A stretch of 64,000 nt of DNA from Spongilla lacustris (GCA_949361645.1 OX442420.1:8515547-8579546); one strand, 5' to 3'. Positions 1 to 12,751 are shown, counted from the stretch's first letter. Made by a program: numbers and translations. The notes: a model not told the origin generated them from the sequence alone.

Positions 1-98
1 GTGGCAATGTAGGATGCGAGGCGGGAGAAGGTGGTGTGAGCTTCTTTGCCCCAGTTACAATATGTCTCCACAGTGAATGGGACACAAACCCACCCACA
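1..98 (-). pseudogene. RLE-type non-LTR retroelement, C-terminal fragment (window edge)
   Basis: The minus strand reads a short open stretch with the motif VETYCNWGKEA followed by SRLA. This matches the end of the endonuclease-like domain seen in four other copies in the window, which read VE(T/A)YGAW. The fragment is cut by the window edge. It is a decayed piece of a retroelement, not a host gene. Confidence 0.6.
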
Positions 99-1763
99 AT
101 GTAATATTCAAAAATAAGAAATCTGTTGATCAGAGTGAAATTGTATTTTCTTACAGTCTGTGCTCTCATCAATGATATTTCCATTTCAGTCTAGGGTGTT
201 AGAAAGTACAAGTATGCAGCTATATTAAAATAAACTATATACCTTGCTTCCATTTTATGCAACTTTCCTCTTTACTTGAAAAGTTAGTAGTGTGATTAAG
301 AGCCATTTGCAAAGGGGTTAGTTGAGCCATACGCTTTAACTGCGATCATATGGCATTATTGGTTCATGTAACAGAAATAGTGAGCTAGGCTTGTTTGGCT
401 ATGAAACAATCTCAGAGGCATTCTGTTTATATTTGTAAAATGGAGAATGATGTTGTGAATCATGTTAAAACACTTGCAAATCAATTTTATGGGCTCTCAT
501 TGGCAAAGTGTCATGCATGTGTATGAATTTACTTTGATCAATTATTTCACAATGCTTGGAAATTGGACAAGAGACAAGAAGGCCTTGGCCTACTCTTGCT
601 AGCTTAAGACAGCATATGGCTCAAGGCTCAACTGACCCACTTGGCTGGGTTAGTTGTGCCACTTAACACCAGTTGATTTTTTATAATGTCCTTTTTCTCA
701 TGCCCATCCCCAGTCTCTAACATTTCTACGACATGCCAAGTGATGCCCCTTTATATATCTGGCTATTAACCAAAACCCAAAGGCACTATAAACCTAACCC
801 TAAAATTCAACTAACCCACTCCTCCCCTACAGGATTATAACTAGTTTTGTCAACTATACTCGGCCTTTTTCTTCAGAAGGACTGTTATAGTTAAATGGGT
901 CTTGTGTGATGAACTGAGATGTTCAGGTGGATTCAAAAGTATGCGGAGAACCTGATACTAAAAAAAATCATGCCAGTTATAATTTTCAGTGGTGGTGAAC
1001 GTGTAAGCGTTTTTTAGGTGCAATGCCACACTGAAGAGCTGAGAAAGGAACAAAGGGGAAATCCAGTACCAAGCAGTACCAAGAAATGAAAAAAGAGCAA
1101 ACTTTAAAGGAAATATAATTTATACAAGCAGAACGTTCAGCAGTTAAGCAATGCGAATGTACATGTAAGGTATTGTGTACAATCAGAGTAACGTACGTGT
1201 TGATCTATTATAGGCCTACAATATGGTCCGGTTTTCTATCTCCGCTCAGAATGCAACGTGCATACACCGTTCTGAGTGGGTAAAGCATATGCAGACAAAG
1301 GGAGGGCTTTGGAAAGTATACAGGAAAGCAACATGATCGGGGATATCGCAGCTACCGGTAAAAATTAAAGCTAAAAATACATGCGTATGGAGAGGAACTA
1401 AAGAGCTAGTACACGCCCGCTTAGAGGTGTTCAATGGGTAAAAACAAGCTGCGTCAGTTAAGAACACACAGCAACAAATGTAGCAACCTCGCAGCGAACT
1501 AAACAACACACAGCAACAAATGTAACAACCTCGCAGCGAACTAAACAGCGTGTTTATTGAGAAAACAAGTAGCGATCAAGACAGTGTTTCTATTTATCGG
1601 ATAGTATTTCCAAATTACTAGGGATAAAATATAAAATTAAAATAAATACAAAAATAAAATAAAATATTGAAACGCTCTGAATTTTGAAGGCAACGGCGTT
1701 CCATAATATACATGTATATATATATAATTATAATTATATATATAATTATAATTATATATATAT
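99..1763. other. AT-rich region without recognised gene
   Basis: No supported gene. Contains a short tandem duplication at 1464-1547 and a TA-rich tract at about 1705-1763 that forms the target of the next element. Confidence 0.6.
1464..1547. repeat. two-copy tandem duplication of about 42 bases
   Basis: The stretch beginning CACACAGCAACAAATGTA and running through CCTCGCAGCGAACTAAACA occurs twice in a row with a single visible base change. It appears to be a recent local duplication. Confidence 0.85.
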
Positions 1764-2581
1764 GGGACAGTTTCCGCGAAAATGTCCGAGTTTTATATCA
1801 TTATAATCTTATAAAAATGCTTCTTGTTTGAGTCGCTATATCTTCCGAACGCTAAACGGTATCGACTTTTTATTTTCAAAAGTTCATGCTACACCATTTC
1901 GCTATGATAAATTACATTTTGGAGTCTTGCACTTGCTCCATGCCAGTATTGCAACGTTCGATACCCGACCGGGTTCAAACCCGTCATAACTTTGGGTAGG
2001 AGTAATCAAATTGCTTCAAATTTGGTTTGTAGGTACAGAGGTCCTATACCTATCGATTTGTACTGTTCGCTAATTTTTATGCCATCCGTTACGGAGATAC
2101 AGTTGAACAAACTACGTGCACTTTTTCCCGCTCGTTTCGCGCCTATGATATAACACCCGCCTCCCCATACATTGAGCGGGACGCGATTTGCCAAAATCAT
2201 TGGCGCGAATCGAGCGGGATAAAGTGGACGTAGTTTGTTCAACTGTATCTCCGTAACGGATGGCATAAAAATTAACGAACAGAACAAATCGATAAGTATT
2301 GGACCTCTGTACCTACAAACCGAATTTGAAGCGATTTGATTACTCCTACCTAAAGTTATGGCGGGTTTGAACCTGGTCGGGTATCGAACGTTGCAATACT
2401 GGCATGGAGCAAGTGCAAGACTCCAAAATGTAATTTATCATAGAAAAATGGTGTAATATGAACTTTCGAAAATAGGAAGTCGATAGCGTTTAGCGTTCGG
2501 AAGATATAGCGATTCAAACAAGAAGTATTTTTATAAGATTATAATGTTATAAAACTCGGACATTTTCGCGGAAACTGTCCC
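1764..2581. mobile_element. 818-base foldback element (GGGACAG family)
   Basis: The whole element is an inverted repeat. It opens with GGGACAGTTTCCGCGAAAAT and closes with the reverse complement. Internal blocks (TTCGGTTTGTAGGTA, GAGATACAGTTGAACAAA, CCCGCTCG) appear in mirror order around a small unpaired centre near 2150-2190. It has no coding capacity. Both flanks are TA-rich, so the target duplication cannot be delimited. Other copies lie at 10667-11264 and 40238-40715, and the 9.7 kb palindrome next to it has the same ends. It is a non-autonomous foldback/MITE-type element; the source transposase is not in the window. Confidence 0.85.
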
Positions 2582-2594
2582 ATATATTATATAT

Positions 2595-5500
2595 GGGACA
2601 GTTTCCGAGAAAATGATACTTCGCATATATAAATATAAAGTTATAAAAATGCCTCGCGTTTGAATCGCTATAACTCCAGAACAATACATGATATTAACTT
2701 TCTATTTTCAACACATCATACTACACCATTGCTCTATAATAAAATACATTTTGGGGCCTTGCATATGCTCCGTGCCAGTATTGCAACGTTCGATACCCCA
2801 GCGGGTTCAAACCCACTATAACTTTAGGTAGGAGTAATCAATTCGCTTCAAATTCGGTTTGTAGGTAGAGAGGTCATATACCTATCGATTTGTTCTGTTC
2901 GTTAATTTTTATGTCATCCGTTGCGGAGATACAGCGGCGCAAAGTTGGTACAAGTTTCCCGCTCGAATCGCGCCGTTGTACGTGCGTGAACTGCTTCCAT
3001 ACCAAATTACATGAATATGCAAATACTTCCTGTGGGCTGAGACTTGGATAACTTATAGCCACACCTATATATACTGCGCTAGCTAGCTAGCTGGAGTGGG
3101 TAAGTATTTAATCTATCGTCCCTGTTACAGTTGATATTCGTTATCTTCTGTGTATAGATAAACGATATGCATAGCGACGTCCACTGAAGACAAGCTCGTA
3201 AGAGGTTCAATCGGCGGACGAGTTCGAGCCGGTACGGTTACGACGAGATATTCAAGATACTTTCGATGAGGATGGGGAGATCGAGAACGGTAGTGACGGC
3301 GGTCATACCACTGACGATGGTGGTTGTAGGAAGTAAACAGCCGCTAAATCACCACCGGCCCCGCCCCCCACATATGGGCCATTGCAAGTCCAGACAGCAG
3401 CCCTGCAAAACCAACAGATGCAATGCAGAGCCACCAACCCGCACTACCTAGGGAACCACCCGCCCATATCAGACCCTACACAGGAGCTACCAACTAACCA
3501 ATGGGGTCAGCCTCCACAGTACAAGTAGAGATACTTATACTAACCCTCTCCCTGCAAATGGAGTTGGCAGCCCTCACAATTTCAGGGCAGCCATGAACTA
3601 CATGTACATGTACCAAGGGAAGTCACACATGCCCCCTCCCAACACTACCAGTGGAACTACATGTATTAGCCCTCACTGCAAATGGCCTTACATGTACATG
3701 TAAGCAGAACCCCATTGGTCCAGCCCCCTCCCCTCCCCACCCCCACTATTGATTATTCTCTGCAAGTTCAAGCTTAAGGGGCCAATGGAGCCATCCCCAC
3801 ACAGCAAAATCACCAGTCCCCATCACTACAGCCTTGCAAACTTTCAAAACAATACCTCCACACTGCAAGTAGTGGAGCCACCACCGGCCAGCTCTCTTAC
3901 GGATGGGGTTACCAGACCTTGCACTGCCAGTATGGGAGCCCTCACAAGCAGGGGTCAATAGATGCCAGTGGAGATGCCGCCCTCACACTACAAGTAGTCC
4001 CCATAAAGTACTGTACGTACACCCTCCCCTCTCCAAACAGTGGAACCATAAGCCCTCAATGCACGTGCTCCACACACTGAGACCAGCCACCTGGACCAAT
4101 GGAGTCAGCTCCCTCACTGCAAGTGGACAGTATCATTGGACCATTAATGCAAGTGAACTTAATAGCCACACGATACAAGTGAACTAACATGTAATACCTC
4201 CCGCACACTGCAAGTACTGGAGCCACCATCTCTCTTACAGATGGGGTTACCAGACCCTGCACTGCCAATGGAGATGCCAGCCATCACACTACAAGCAATT
4301 AAGCAGTCCCCAAATTTCAGGGGAAGCCATGAACTACATATGCACTGAACGTACACCCGCCCTTTCACTGCAAGTGCCCTACACACTGGGACCAGCCCCC
4401 ACGGCCCTCCTGCCCACTACCTGTCTTTCACTGCAGGTAGAGTCAACGGCCCAGGGACAAATGGGGTCAGCTCCCTCACTGCAAGCAGACAGTAACATTG
4501 TAACTATTAATGCAAGTGAACTTAAAAGCCCACACTGCATTCCAGTTAGCATCAGTGGAGCCATATTCCAGATGGAGTTATCAGACTGCCAGCAGGGAAG
4601 CCACCAGCTGCTAAACTCCCCGGGGTCATTGGGGGGTCCCAAAATAATGCATACTGGTGGATGGAGTCACACTGCAAGTGGAAATGGCACCCCGCACAAT
4701 TTTAGGGAGCCACGAACTGGAGCCACACATGCCCCCACTATCTATGGAACCATTCACCCTCACTAGCAGCCCCCACATATGACACCCTATCTCCCACTAC
4801 CTATTATCATTCACTGCAAGTTTCAGCAGCCTTCTCAGCCTTCTCAATACAAGTGCACCATACCAATGACCATTCACTGCAAGTTCAAGGGGCCAATGGT
4901 CACACATCAAAACCACCATCCTCCATTGATCACTGCAAGTGAACTAAACAACCGCACGATGCAAGTGAATTTCCATTAAATGTAAATGCCTCCACAATGC
5001 AAGTAGTTGAGCCACCAGCTCTGTTACAGATGGGGTTACCAGACCCTGCATTTGGTCAATGCCAGCAGGGGTGCCCACACAAGCTGGGGTCAGTAGGTAT
5101 TTGATGCCAGTAGAGATGCCAACCCTCACACTACAACCCATGAACTACATGTACTGTACGTACACCTGCCCATCTCAAAACACTACCAATGGAACCATTA
5201 GGCCTCCTGCCCTGCACTACCTGCATGTCCTTCACTGCACGTTGAGTCAACATACGGCCCAGGGACCAATGGCGTCAGCTCCCTTACTGCAAGTGGACAG
5301 TATCATTGGAATCATTAATGCAAGTGAACTTAATAGCCGCACATTACAGGTCCCGTTAGCACCAGCGGTTCTTGGTCTGTCAGCAAAGGAGCCACCAGCT
5401 GCTAAACACCCCAGGGTCATTGGGGCCCCCAGAATAATCATGCTGGTGGAAACTCACAACAGTGGAATTGGAATTGGTAACCCCCACAATATTAGGGGAA

Positions 5501-6525
5501 CCATGAACTGGAGCCCCCCGCTATCCATGGAACCATTAGCCCTCACTTAGCAGGAGTACCTCCCACTACATGTACCTATCCTTCACTGCATGTTTCATCT
5601 GCCAAGATTACCAACCGTATCACTACAAGTGCACCATACCCGTGAACATTTACCGCAGGTTCAAGGGGCCAATGGGACCACTGGAGCCATTCTCACACAT
5701 TAGAACCACCATCCCCCATAACTGCAAGTGAACTTAACAGCCGCACAAGACAAGTGAACTTACATTTAATGCCTACACACTGCTACTAGTAGAGCCACCA
5801 GCTGCCACATTACCGGTCCTCACAAAACTAGACCCCATCATGAGGAGTGGAACCACACATGCAATGGAGCCATTAGCTCTCACTGCATGTGGACTAACTT
5901 ACATGGTGCAGGCCCCAAACACTGGGGCCAGCCACAATGGCCCCCTATCCGCTTAACCTCACACAGTACAACCACCAGCTCCTCAATGCAAATGGAACCA
6001 CCAGACCCACTACCTGTGAAACCATTAACTCCCTACCTGTGAAACTGACCAGTCATTAACCCCCACACTACAAGAGTACTTACACTGTCAGGAGAACCAT
6101 CAACTACTAGTGGAGCTACCAGCCCGCATTGGACAAATGGGAACACCATGCACCACTGAAGCAGCCTCCGTTTGTAGAGTGTACATGTATACGTTTTGAA
6201 CACATTTTGTGTTGTAGATCTGAACTAAATGTTTGTGCATGTACAGAGGCATGTACAGAGTTATTTTATCTGGGGTGGAAGTGAAGCCCATGCTGTTAGT
6301 GGTAAATATATTTACCAGCCCTATCGGTACTGATTGCGGGTGGTCTGCACCCGTGGTTGGTTTATATACACAAGCAGAGAGCTTTTTGGAAGAAAAAAAA
6401 TAAGAATAAAACCCCCTACAGCTGGGAACTACATGTAGTGCTTTACATTGTTGAGGTACACTTAGCAAAACATGTAAGTGCCATTTTGGATGTGTGTCAC
6501 AGTGAAGACATCAGAATTCATGACC
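2595..6525 (+). repeat. left arm of the giant palindrome
   Basis: The outer part (2595-3060) resembles the small foldback family. The inner part (about 3500-6150) consists of degenerate repeats with frequent TGCAAGT and blocks such as ATGGGGTTACCAGACC (near 3905, 4241 and 5030). Lacks a segment of about 750 bases that the right arm has. Confidence 0.85.
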
Positions 6526-9500
6526 GCACAAGTGAAGTTGGTGGTCATGAATTCCAATGTCTTCACCGTGCCAAATTATAGCTGTGACTGCGCATGCAAT
6601 TTATGTGACATTCTAAGTGGCACTTACAAGTTTTGCAACTTGTACATGTATCTCAACACTACACAGTTCCCAGTAGGCTTTTTTCTTTTCAAAAAGCCTT
6701 CTGCTTGTCTATATAAACCAACCACGGGTGCAGACCACCCGCAATCAGTACCGATAGGGCTGGTAACTATATTCACCACTAACAGCATGGGCTTCACTTC
6801 CACCCCAGATAAAATAACTCTGTACATGCCTCGGTAAGGCTTACATGCACAAACATTTAGTTCAGATCTACAACACAAAATGTGTTCAAAACGTACACAT
6901 GTACACTCTACAAACGGAGGCTGCTTCAGTGGTGCATGGTGTTCCCATTTGTCCAATGCGGGCTGGTAGCTCCACTAGTAGTTGATGGTTCTCCTGACAG
7001 TGTAAGTTCTCTTGTAGTGTGGGGGTTAATGACCAGTTTCACAGGTAGGGAGTTAATGGTTTCACAGGTAGTGGGTCTGGTGGTTTCATTTGCAGTGAGG
7101 AGCTGGTGGTTGTACTGTGTGGGGTTAAGTGGATAGGGGGCCATTGTGGCTGGCCCCAGTGTTTGGGGCCTACACCATGTAAGTCCCCATGCAGTGAGAG
7201 CTAATGGCTCCATTGCATGTGTGGTTCCACTCCTCATGATGGGGTCTAGTTTTGTGAGGACTGGTAATATGACAGCTGGTGGCTCCCCTGCTGGCAGTCT
7301 GATTACTCCATACGTAAGAGGGCTGTTGGGGGTGGGTGCTGGGTGAGTCTGGTTCCACTGGTATTGTGTGTTTGCAGTGAGAGGGCTAGTGAGTGAGGGA
7401 TGGCATTGCACGTTCACTCCTGGATCTCGGATACAACTTGCAGTAAAGGATAGGTAGTGAGAGATAGGGCCGTGGGGGCTAGCCCCGTATGTGGGGACTG
7501 CTAAGTGAGAGCTAATGGTTCCATGGGCATGTGTGACTCCAGTTGATGGCTACCCTAATATTGTGTGGGGTGCCGAATTCCTATTGCCGTGTGAGAGCTG
7601 GAGTCTCCACCAGCATGCATTATTGTGGGGGGCCCCCAACGACCCTGCAGAGGGTTTTAGCAGCTGGTGGCTCCCTCGTTGGACAGGTGCTAACTGGACT
7701 TGTTGTATGGGGCTATTAAGTTCACTTGCAATAATGCGTCTGTCCGCTTGTAGTGAGGGAGCTGACCCCTGGGCCAATAACTCAACATGCAGTGAAGGGG
7801 CAGGAGGGCTGTGGGGGCGGGTCCCAGTGTGTAGGGTAGTTGCAGTGAGGACTAATGGTTCAAATGGTAGTGTTTGGAGAGGGGCGGGTGTATGTTCAGT
7901 GCATGTAGTTCATGGCTTCCCCTGAAATTTGGGGACTACTTGTAGTGCGATGGCTGGCATCTCCACTGGCATATACATATTGACCCCAGCTTATGTGGGC
8001 AGTGCAGGTCTGGTAACCCCATCTGTGAGAGAGCTGGTGGCTCTACTATTAGCAGTGTGTAGGCATTAAATGTAAGTTCACTTGTCTTGTGCGGCTGTTA
8101 AGTTCACTTGCAGTTATGGGGGATGGTGGTTCTAATGTGTGAGAATGGCTCCAGTGGTCCCATTGGCCCCTTGAACCTGCGGTAAATGTTCACGGGTATG
8201 GTGCACTTGTAGTGATATGGCTGGTAATCTTGACTGATGAAACATGCAGTGAAGGATAGGTACATGTAGTGGGAGGTACTCCTGCTAAGTGAGGGCTAAT
8301 GGTTCCATGGATAGCGGGGGGCTCCAGTTCATGGTTCCCCTAATATTGTGGGGGTTACCAATTCCAATTCCACTGTTGTGAGTTTCCACCAGCATGATTA
8401 TTCTGGGGGCCCCAATGACCCTGGGGTGTTTAGCAGCTGGTGGCTCCTTTGCTGACAGACCAAGAACCGCTGGTGCTAACCGGACCTGCAGTGTGGGGCC
8501 ATTAAGTTCACTTGCATTAATGATTCCAATGATACTGTCCGCTTGCAGTGAGGGAGCTGACGCCATTGGTCCCTGGGCCGTATGTTGACTCAACGTGCAG
8601 TGAAGGACATGCAGGTAGTGCAGGGCAGGAGGCCTAATGGTTCCATTGGTAGTGTTTTGAGATGGGCAGGTGTACGTACAGTACATGTAGTTCATGGGTT
8701 GTAGTGTGAGGGTTGGCATCTCCACTGGCATCATATACCTACTGACCCCAGCTTGTGTGGGCACCCCTGCTGGCATTGATCGAATGCAGGGTCTGGTAAC
8801 CCCATCTGTAACAGAGCTGGTGGCTCCACTACTTGCAGTGTGGAGTGTGGAGGCATTTACATTTAATGGAAATTCACTTGCATCGTGCGGCTGTTGAGTT
8901 CACTTGCAGTGATCAATGGGGGATGGTGGTTTTGATGTGTGACCATTGGCCCCTTGAACTTGCAGTGAATGGTCACTGGTATGGACTGTACTTGTAGTGT
9001 GTGGGGGCTGCTAAGTGAGGGTGAAATGGTTCCATAGATAGTGGGGGCATGTGTGGCTCCAGTTCGTGGCTCCCTAAAATTGTGCGGGGTGCCATTTCCA
9101 CTTGCAGTGTGACTCCATCCACCAGTATGCATTATTGTGGGACCCCCCAATGACCCCGGGGAGTTTAGCAGCTGGTGGCTTTCCTGCTGGCAGTCTGATA
9201 ACTCCATCTGGAATATGGCTCCAATGGTGCTAACTGGAATGCAGTGTGGACTTTTAAGTTCACTTGCATTAATAGTTACAATGTTACCGTCTGTTTGCAG
9301 TGAGGGAGCTGACCCCATTTGTCCCTGAGCCGTTGACTCTACTTGCAGTGAAGGACTAGTAGTGGGCAGGAGGGCCGTGGGGGGCTGGTCCCAGTTTGTG
9401 GGGCACTTGCAGTGAAAGGGCGGGTGTACGTTCAGTGCATATGTAGTTCATGGCTTCCCCTGAAATTTGGGGACTGCTTAATCGCTTGTAGTGTGATGGC

Positions 9501-10479
9501 TGGCATCTCCATTGGCATCATACCTACATGTACATTGTATTGACCCCAGCTTGTGTGGGCACCCCTGCTGGCAGTGTAGGGTCTGGTAACCCCATCTGTA
9601 AGAGAGATGGTGGCTCCAGTACTTGCAGTGTGCGGGAGGTATTAAATGTTAGTTCACTTGTATCGTGTGGCTATTAAGTTCACTAGCATTAATGGTCCAA
9701 TGATACTGTCCACTTGCAGTGAGGGAGCTGACCCCATTGGTCCAGATGGCTGGTCTCAGTGTGTGGAGCACTTGCAGTGTAGGCTTATGGTTTCACTGTT
9801 TGGAGAGGGGCGGGTGTATGTACAGTACTTTATGGGGACTACTTGTAGAGTGAGGGCGGCATCTCCACTGGCATCTATTGACCCCTGCATGTGAGGGCTC
9901 CCCTACTGGCAGTGCAGGGTCTGGTAACCACATCCGTAAGAGAGCTGGTGGGGAGGTATTATTTTGAAAGTTTGCAAGGCTGTAGTGATGGGGACTGGTG
10001 GTTTTGCTGTGTGGGGATGGCGCCAATGGTCCCTTGAACTTGCAGAGAATAATCAATAGTGGGGGTGGGGAGGGGAGGGGGCTGGACCAATGGGGTTCTG
10101 CTTACATGTACATGTAAGGCCATTTGCAGTGAGGGCTAATACATGTAGTTCCACTGGTAGTGTTGGGAGGGGGCATGTGTGACTTCCCTTGGTACATGTA
10201 CATGTAGTTCATGGCTGCCCTGAAATTGTGAGGGCTGCCAACTCCATTTGCAGGGAGAGGGTTAGTATAAGTATCTCTACTTGTACTGTGGAGGCTGACC
10301 CCAGGGTTGCCGAAAGTCAGGCCGGGGTCCGGCCTGTGACCGGCCGGCCTGACAGCCCCGGCCTGCCAGGCCGGCCTGCCAGGTCAGATAAATTGATGTT
10401 ATTAAACAATTTATTAAAAATTCATGGCTAACCACAAAACATTATGATATTATTAAACAATTTATTAAAAATTCATACA

Positions 10480-10620
10480 TCTTCAGCTCCATCCGAGCGG
10501 GTGTTTTCGCGAGCTAAGCTGATTCAACAGCGCCAGAGATGGAACCTACTCCCTCAACGTTTGGAGGCGTGTGTCATGCTGATGGTAAATTACAAGTCTT
10601 TAGATAGCAAGCGCGCTGTT
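10480..10620 (+). pseudogene. hAT transposase C-terminal dimerisation domain fragment
   Basis: The plus frame contains SSAPSERVFSRA followed by NLLPQRLEACVMLMVN. This is the conserved C-terminal hAT motif (S-x-x-x-S-E-R-x-F-S and a later L-x-P-x-x-x-E). The rest of the transposase is missing. A 27-base AT-rich segment directly upstream is duplicated (10399 and 10451). Confidence 0.85.
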
Positions 10621-10666
10621 TGCATCACTGCATGTTATGTATCTCAGACTCGTTTCTGTATCTGTA

Positions 10667-11264
10667 GGAGTAATCAAATCGCTTCAAATTCGGTTTGTAG
10701 GTAGAGAGGTCCTATATCTTTCGATTTATTCTGTTTGTTAATTTTTATGCCATCCATTACGGAGATATAGTTGAACAAACTACGTACGTGCACATTTTCC
10801 CGCTCGATTCGCGCCGATGATTTGGGCAAATCGCGTCCCGCTCAAAGTATGGGAGGTGGTGATTATATCATTGCCGCGTATCGAGCGGGAAAAAGTGCAC
10901 GTATAGTTTGTTCAACTATATCTCCGTAACGTATGGCATAAAAATTAACGAACAGAACAAATCGATAGATATAGGACCTCTCTACCTACAAACCGAATTT
11001 GAAGCGATTTGATTACTCCTACAGAAAGTTATGTTGGGTTTGAACTTGGTGGGGTATCTAACGTTGCAATGATGGTACTGAGCAAGTGCAAGACACAAAA
11101 GTGTACATGTATTTTACCCTATAGGGCAATGGTGTAGTATGAAGTGTTGAAAATAGGAAGTTGATAGCCTTTATTGTTCGGCAGATACAGCAATTCAAAT
11201 GTTATAACACAATTATTCTATAATGTTATAAAACTGTATAGGAAGTTATCTCGGAAACTGTCCC
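10667..11264. mobile_element. truncated GGGACAG-family foldback element inside the hAT remnant
   Basis: From GTAGGAGTAATCAAATCGC through the mirror-image centre to the terminal CTGTCCC at 11264, this matches the 818-base element. The first roughly 235 bases of the left arm are absent. It is nested in the hAT remnant, which is itself nested in the palindrome, giving a three-level history. Confidence 0.8.
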
Positions 11265-12351
11265 ATATATAGCTATAGACATCGCGAAATGAATTAATAA
11301 TTTATTATAATAAGTGGGTGGGGCCTGCCGGCCTGTCAGGTCACGGTCCGGCCTGCCAGGCCAAGCTAAATGTCCGGCCTGGCAGGCCGACCTGGCAGGC
11401 CGGGCTGGCCTTCGGCAACCCTGGCTGACCCCATTGGTTAGTTGGTAGCTCCTGTGTAGGGTCTGATATGGGCGGGTGGTTCCATAGGTAGTGCGGGTTG
11501 GTGGCTCTGCATTGCATCTGTTGGTTTTGCAGGGCTGCTGTCTGGACTTGCAATGGCCCATATGTGGGGGGCGGGGCCGGTGGTGATTTAGCGGCTGTTT
11601 ACTTCCTACAACCACCATCGTCAGTGGTATGACCGCCGTCACTACCGTTCTCGATCTCCCCATCCTCATCGAAAGTATCTTGAATATCTCGTCGTAACCG
11701 TACCGGCTCGAACTCGTCCGCCGATTGAACCTCTTACGAGCTTGTCTTCAGTGGACGTCGCTATGCATATCGTTTATCTACACAGATAATAACGAATATC
11801 AACTGTGACAGGGGCGATAGATTAAATACTTACCCAGCTAGCTAGCTAGCGCAGTATACATAGGTGTGGCTATAAGTTATCCAAGTCTCAGCCCACAGGA
11901 AGTAGTTGCATATTCATGTAATTTGGTATAGAAGCGGTTCACGCACGTACAACGGCGCAATTCGAGCGGGAAACGTGTACCAACTTTGTGCCGCTGTATC
12001 TCCGTAACGGATGACATAAAAATTAACGAACAGAACAAATCGATAGGTATATGACCTCTCTACCTACAAACCGAATTTGAAGCGAATTGATTACTCCTAC
12101 CTAAAGTTATGGTGGGTTAGAACCCGGTGGGGTATCGAACGTTGCAATACTGGCACGGAGCAAGTGCAAGGCCCCAAAATGTATTTTACTATAGAGCAAT
12201 GGTGTAGTATGAAGTGTTGAAAATAGGAAGTTAATATCGTTTATCGTTCGGGAGTTATAGCGATTCAAACGCGAGGCATTTTTATAACTTTATATTTATA
12301 TATGCGAAGTATCATTTTCTCGGAAACTGTCCCATATATATATATCTAAAT

Positions 12352-12745
12352 CTACAATGCACTTCTACTCAACATCGCTCTTGAGTTGGCCCTAATTAGG
12401 GACATGTTCAGACGACCATATAGATTTGAAATCACTCTGGACATCGTTTGGTTAGTTTTGATGCAGAGCCTGCGGGCCAAACGTGACATGGTACGTTGTG
12501 CTTCTATGCCCCATGCACCATAGGCTTCCACTGCTAAGGGCACACAGATCCATCCAAGTTCTTCACACTTTGGATCATTTTCAATGTGTTTTCGGACTTC
12601 AGCAGATGCAGCTGCTGACCTCCCATGAATCCCGCTTCAGCAATAATGTTTGAGTTAAGTGGTGAAATCACAGTGAGGTCTAGGGCTGCTGGTCTGCTGC
12701 AGAACCAGTTGGGAACTGAAATGTCAGCCGGCCTAGTGCTATACT
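12352..12745 (-). pseudogene. RLE-type non-LTR retroelement endonuclease domain, decayed copy
   Basis: Reading on the minus strand shows PADISVPNWF, then DLTVISPLNS, then LAVEAYGAWG and YGRLNMSLIRANSRA. These are the same blocks as in the larger copy at 39530-39963 (RPADI, SITSPLNP, VETYGAWG, YGRLNLNL). RPAD with a following D-x-x-V is consistent with a restriction-like PD-(D/E)xK endonuclease core. At least one frameshift separates the two halves. It abuts the end of the palindrome. Confidence 0.75.
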
Positions 12746-12751
12746 GAGTGA

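Larger units (their letters stand above)
10302..11423 (+). mobile_element. hAT transposon remnant with 8-base target duplication
   Basis: Ends are inverted: CAGGGTTGCCGAAAG on the left and CTTCGGCAACCCTG on the right. The 8-base sequence GCTGACCC sits directly outside both ends (10294-10301 and 11424-11431), the hallmark of hAT insertion. Just inside the ends are GC-rich GGCCGGCCTG-type subterminal repeats. The interior keeps a fragment of a hAT transposase dimerisation domain and is interrupted by a truncated foldback element. It lies in only one arm of the palindrome, so it arrived after the palindrome formed. Confidence 0.92.
2595..12333. mobile_element. giant palindromic foldback element (9.7 kb)
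   Basis: The first and last kilobase are mirror copies: 2595 onward reads GGGACAGTTTCCGAGAAAAT and 12333 backward reads the same. The arms continue inward to a hairpin centre, where 6502-6525 pairs with 6543-6566 with two mismatches and only 17 bases separate the arms. By eye the first 230 bases of the two arms are about 95% identical. The right arm carries a hAT insertion (10302-11423), and the left arm lacks about 750 bases present at roughly 7285-8035. With both corrected, the arms are nearly equal at about 4.7 kb. No transposase was seen; inner open frames are short and mirror each other. The ends resemble the 818-base element, so this looks like a giant relative that captured repeat DNA. 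Confidence 0.85.
6543..12333 (-). repeat. right arm of the giant palindrome
   Basis: Reverse complement of the left arm, longer because of the hAT insertion and of a segment at about 7285-8035. That segment is bounded by two copies of AGCTGGTGGCTC, which suggests the left arm lost it by recombination between short direct repeats. Confidence 0.85.

Noticed and set aside
960..1100. Possible plus-strand exon (TTTTTTAG then ELRKEQRG)
   Set aside because: Only a weak acceptor and a short charged frame; no donor or homologous exon.
1246..1509. 87-codon minus-strand frame
   Set aside because: Cys/Phe-rich low-complexity frame overlapping a tandem duplication; no family recognised.
3266..9894. Many open frames of 60-163 codons in the palindrome arms, some in mirror pairs
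   Set aside because: They recur in both arms and on both strands, lack recognisable domains and follow the repeat structure.
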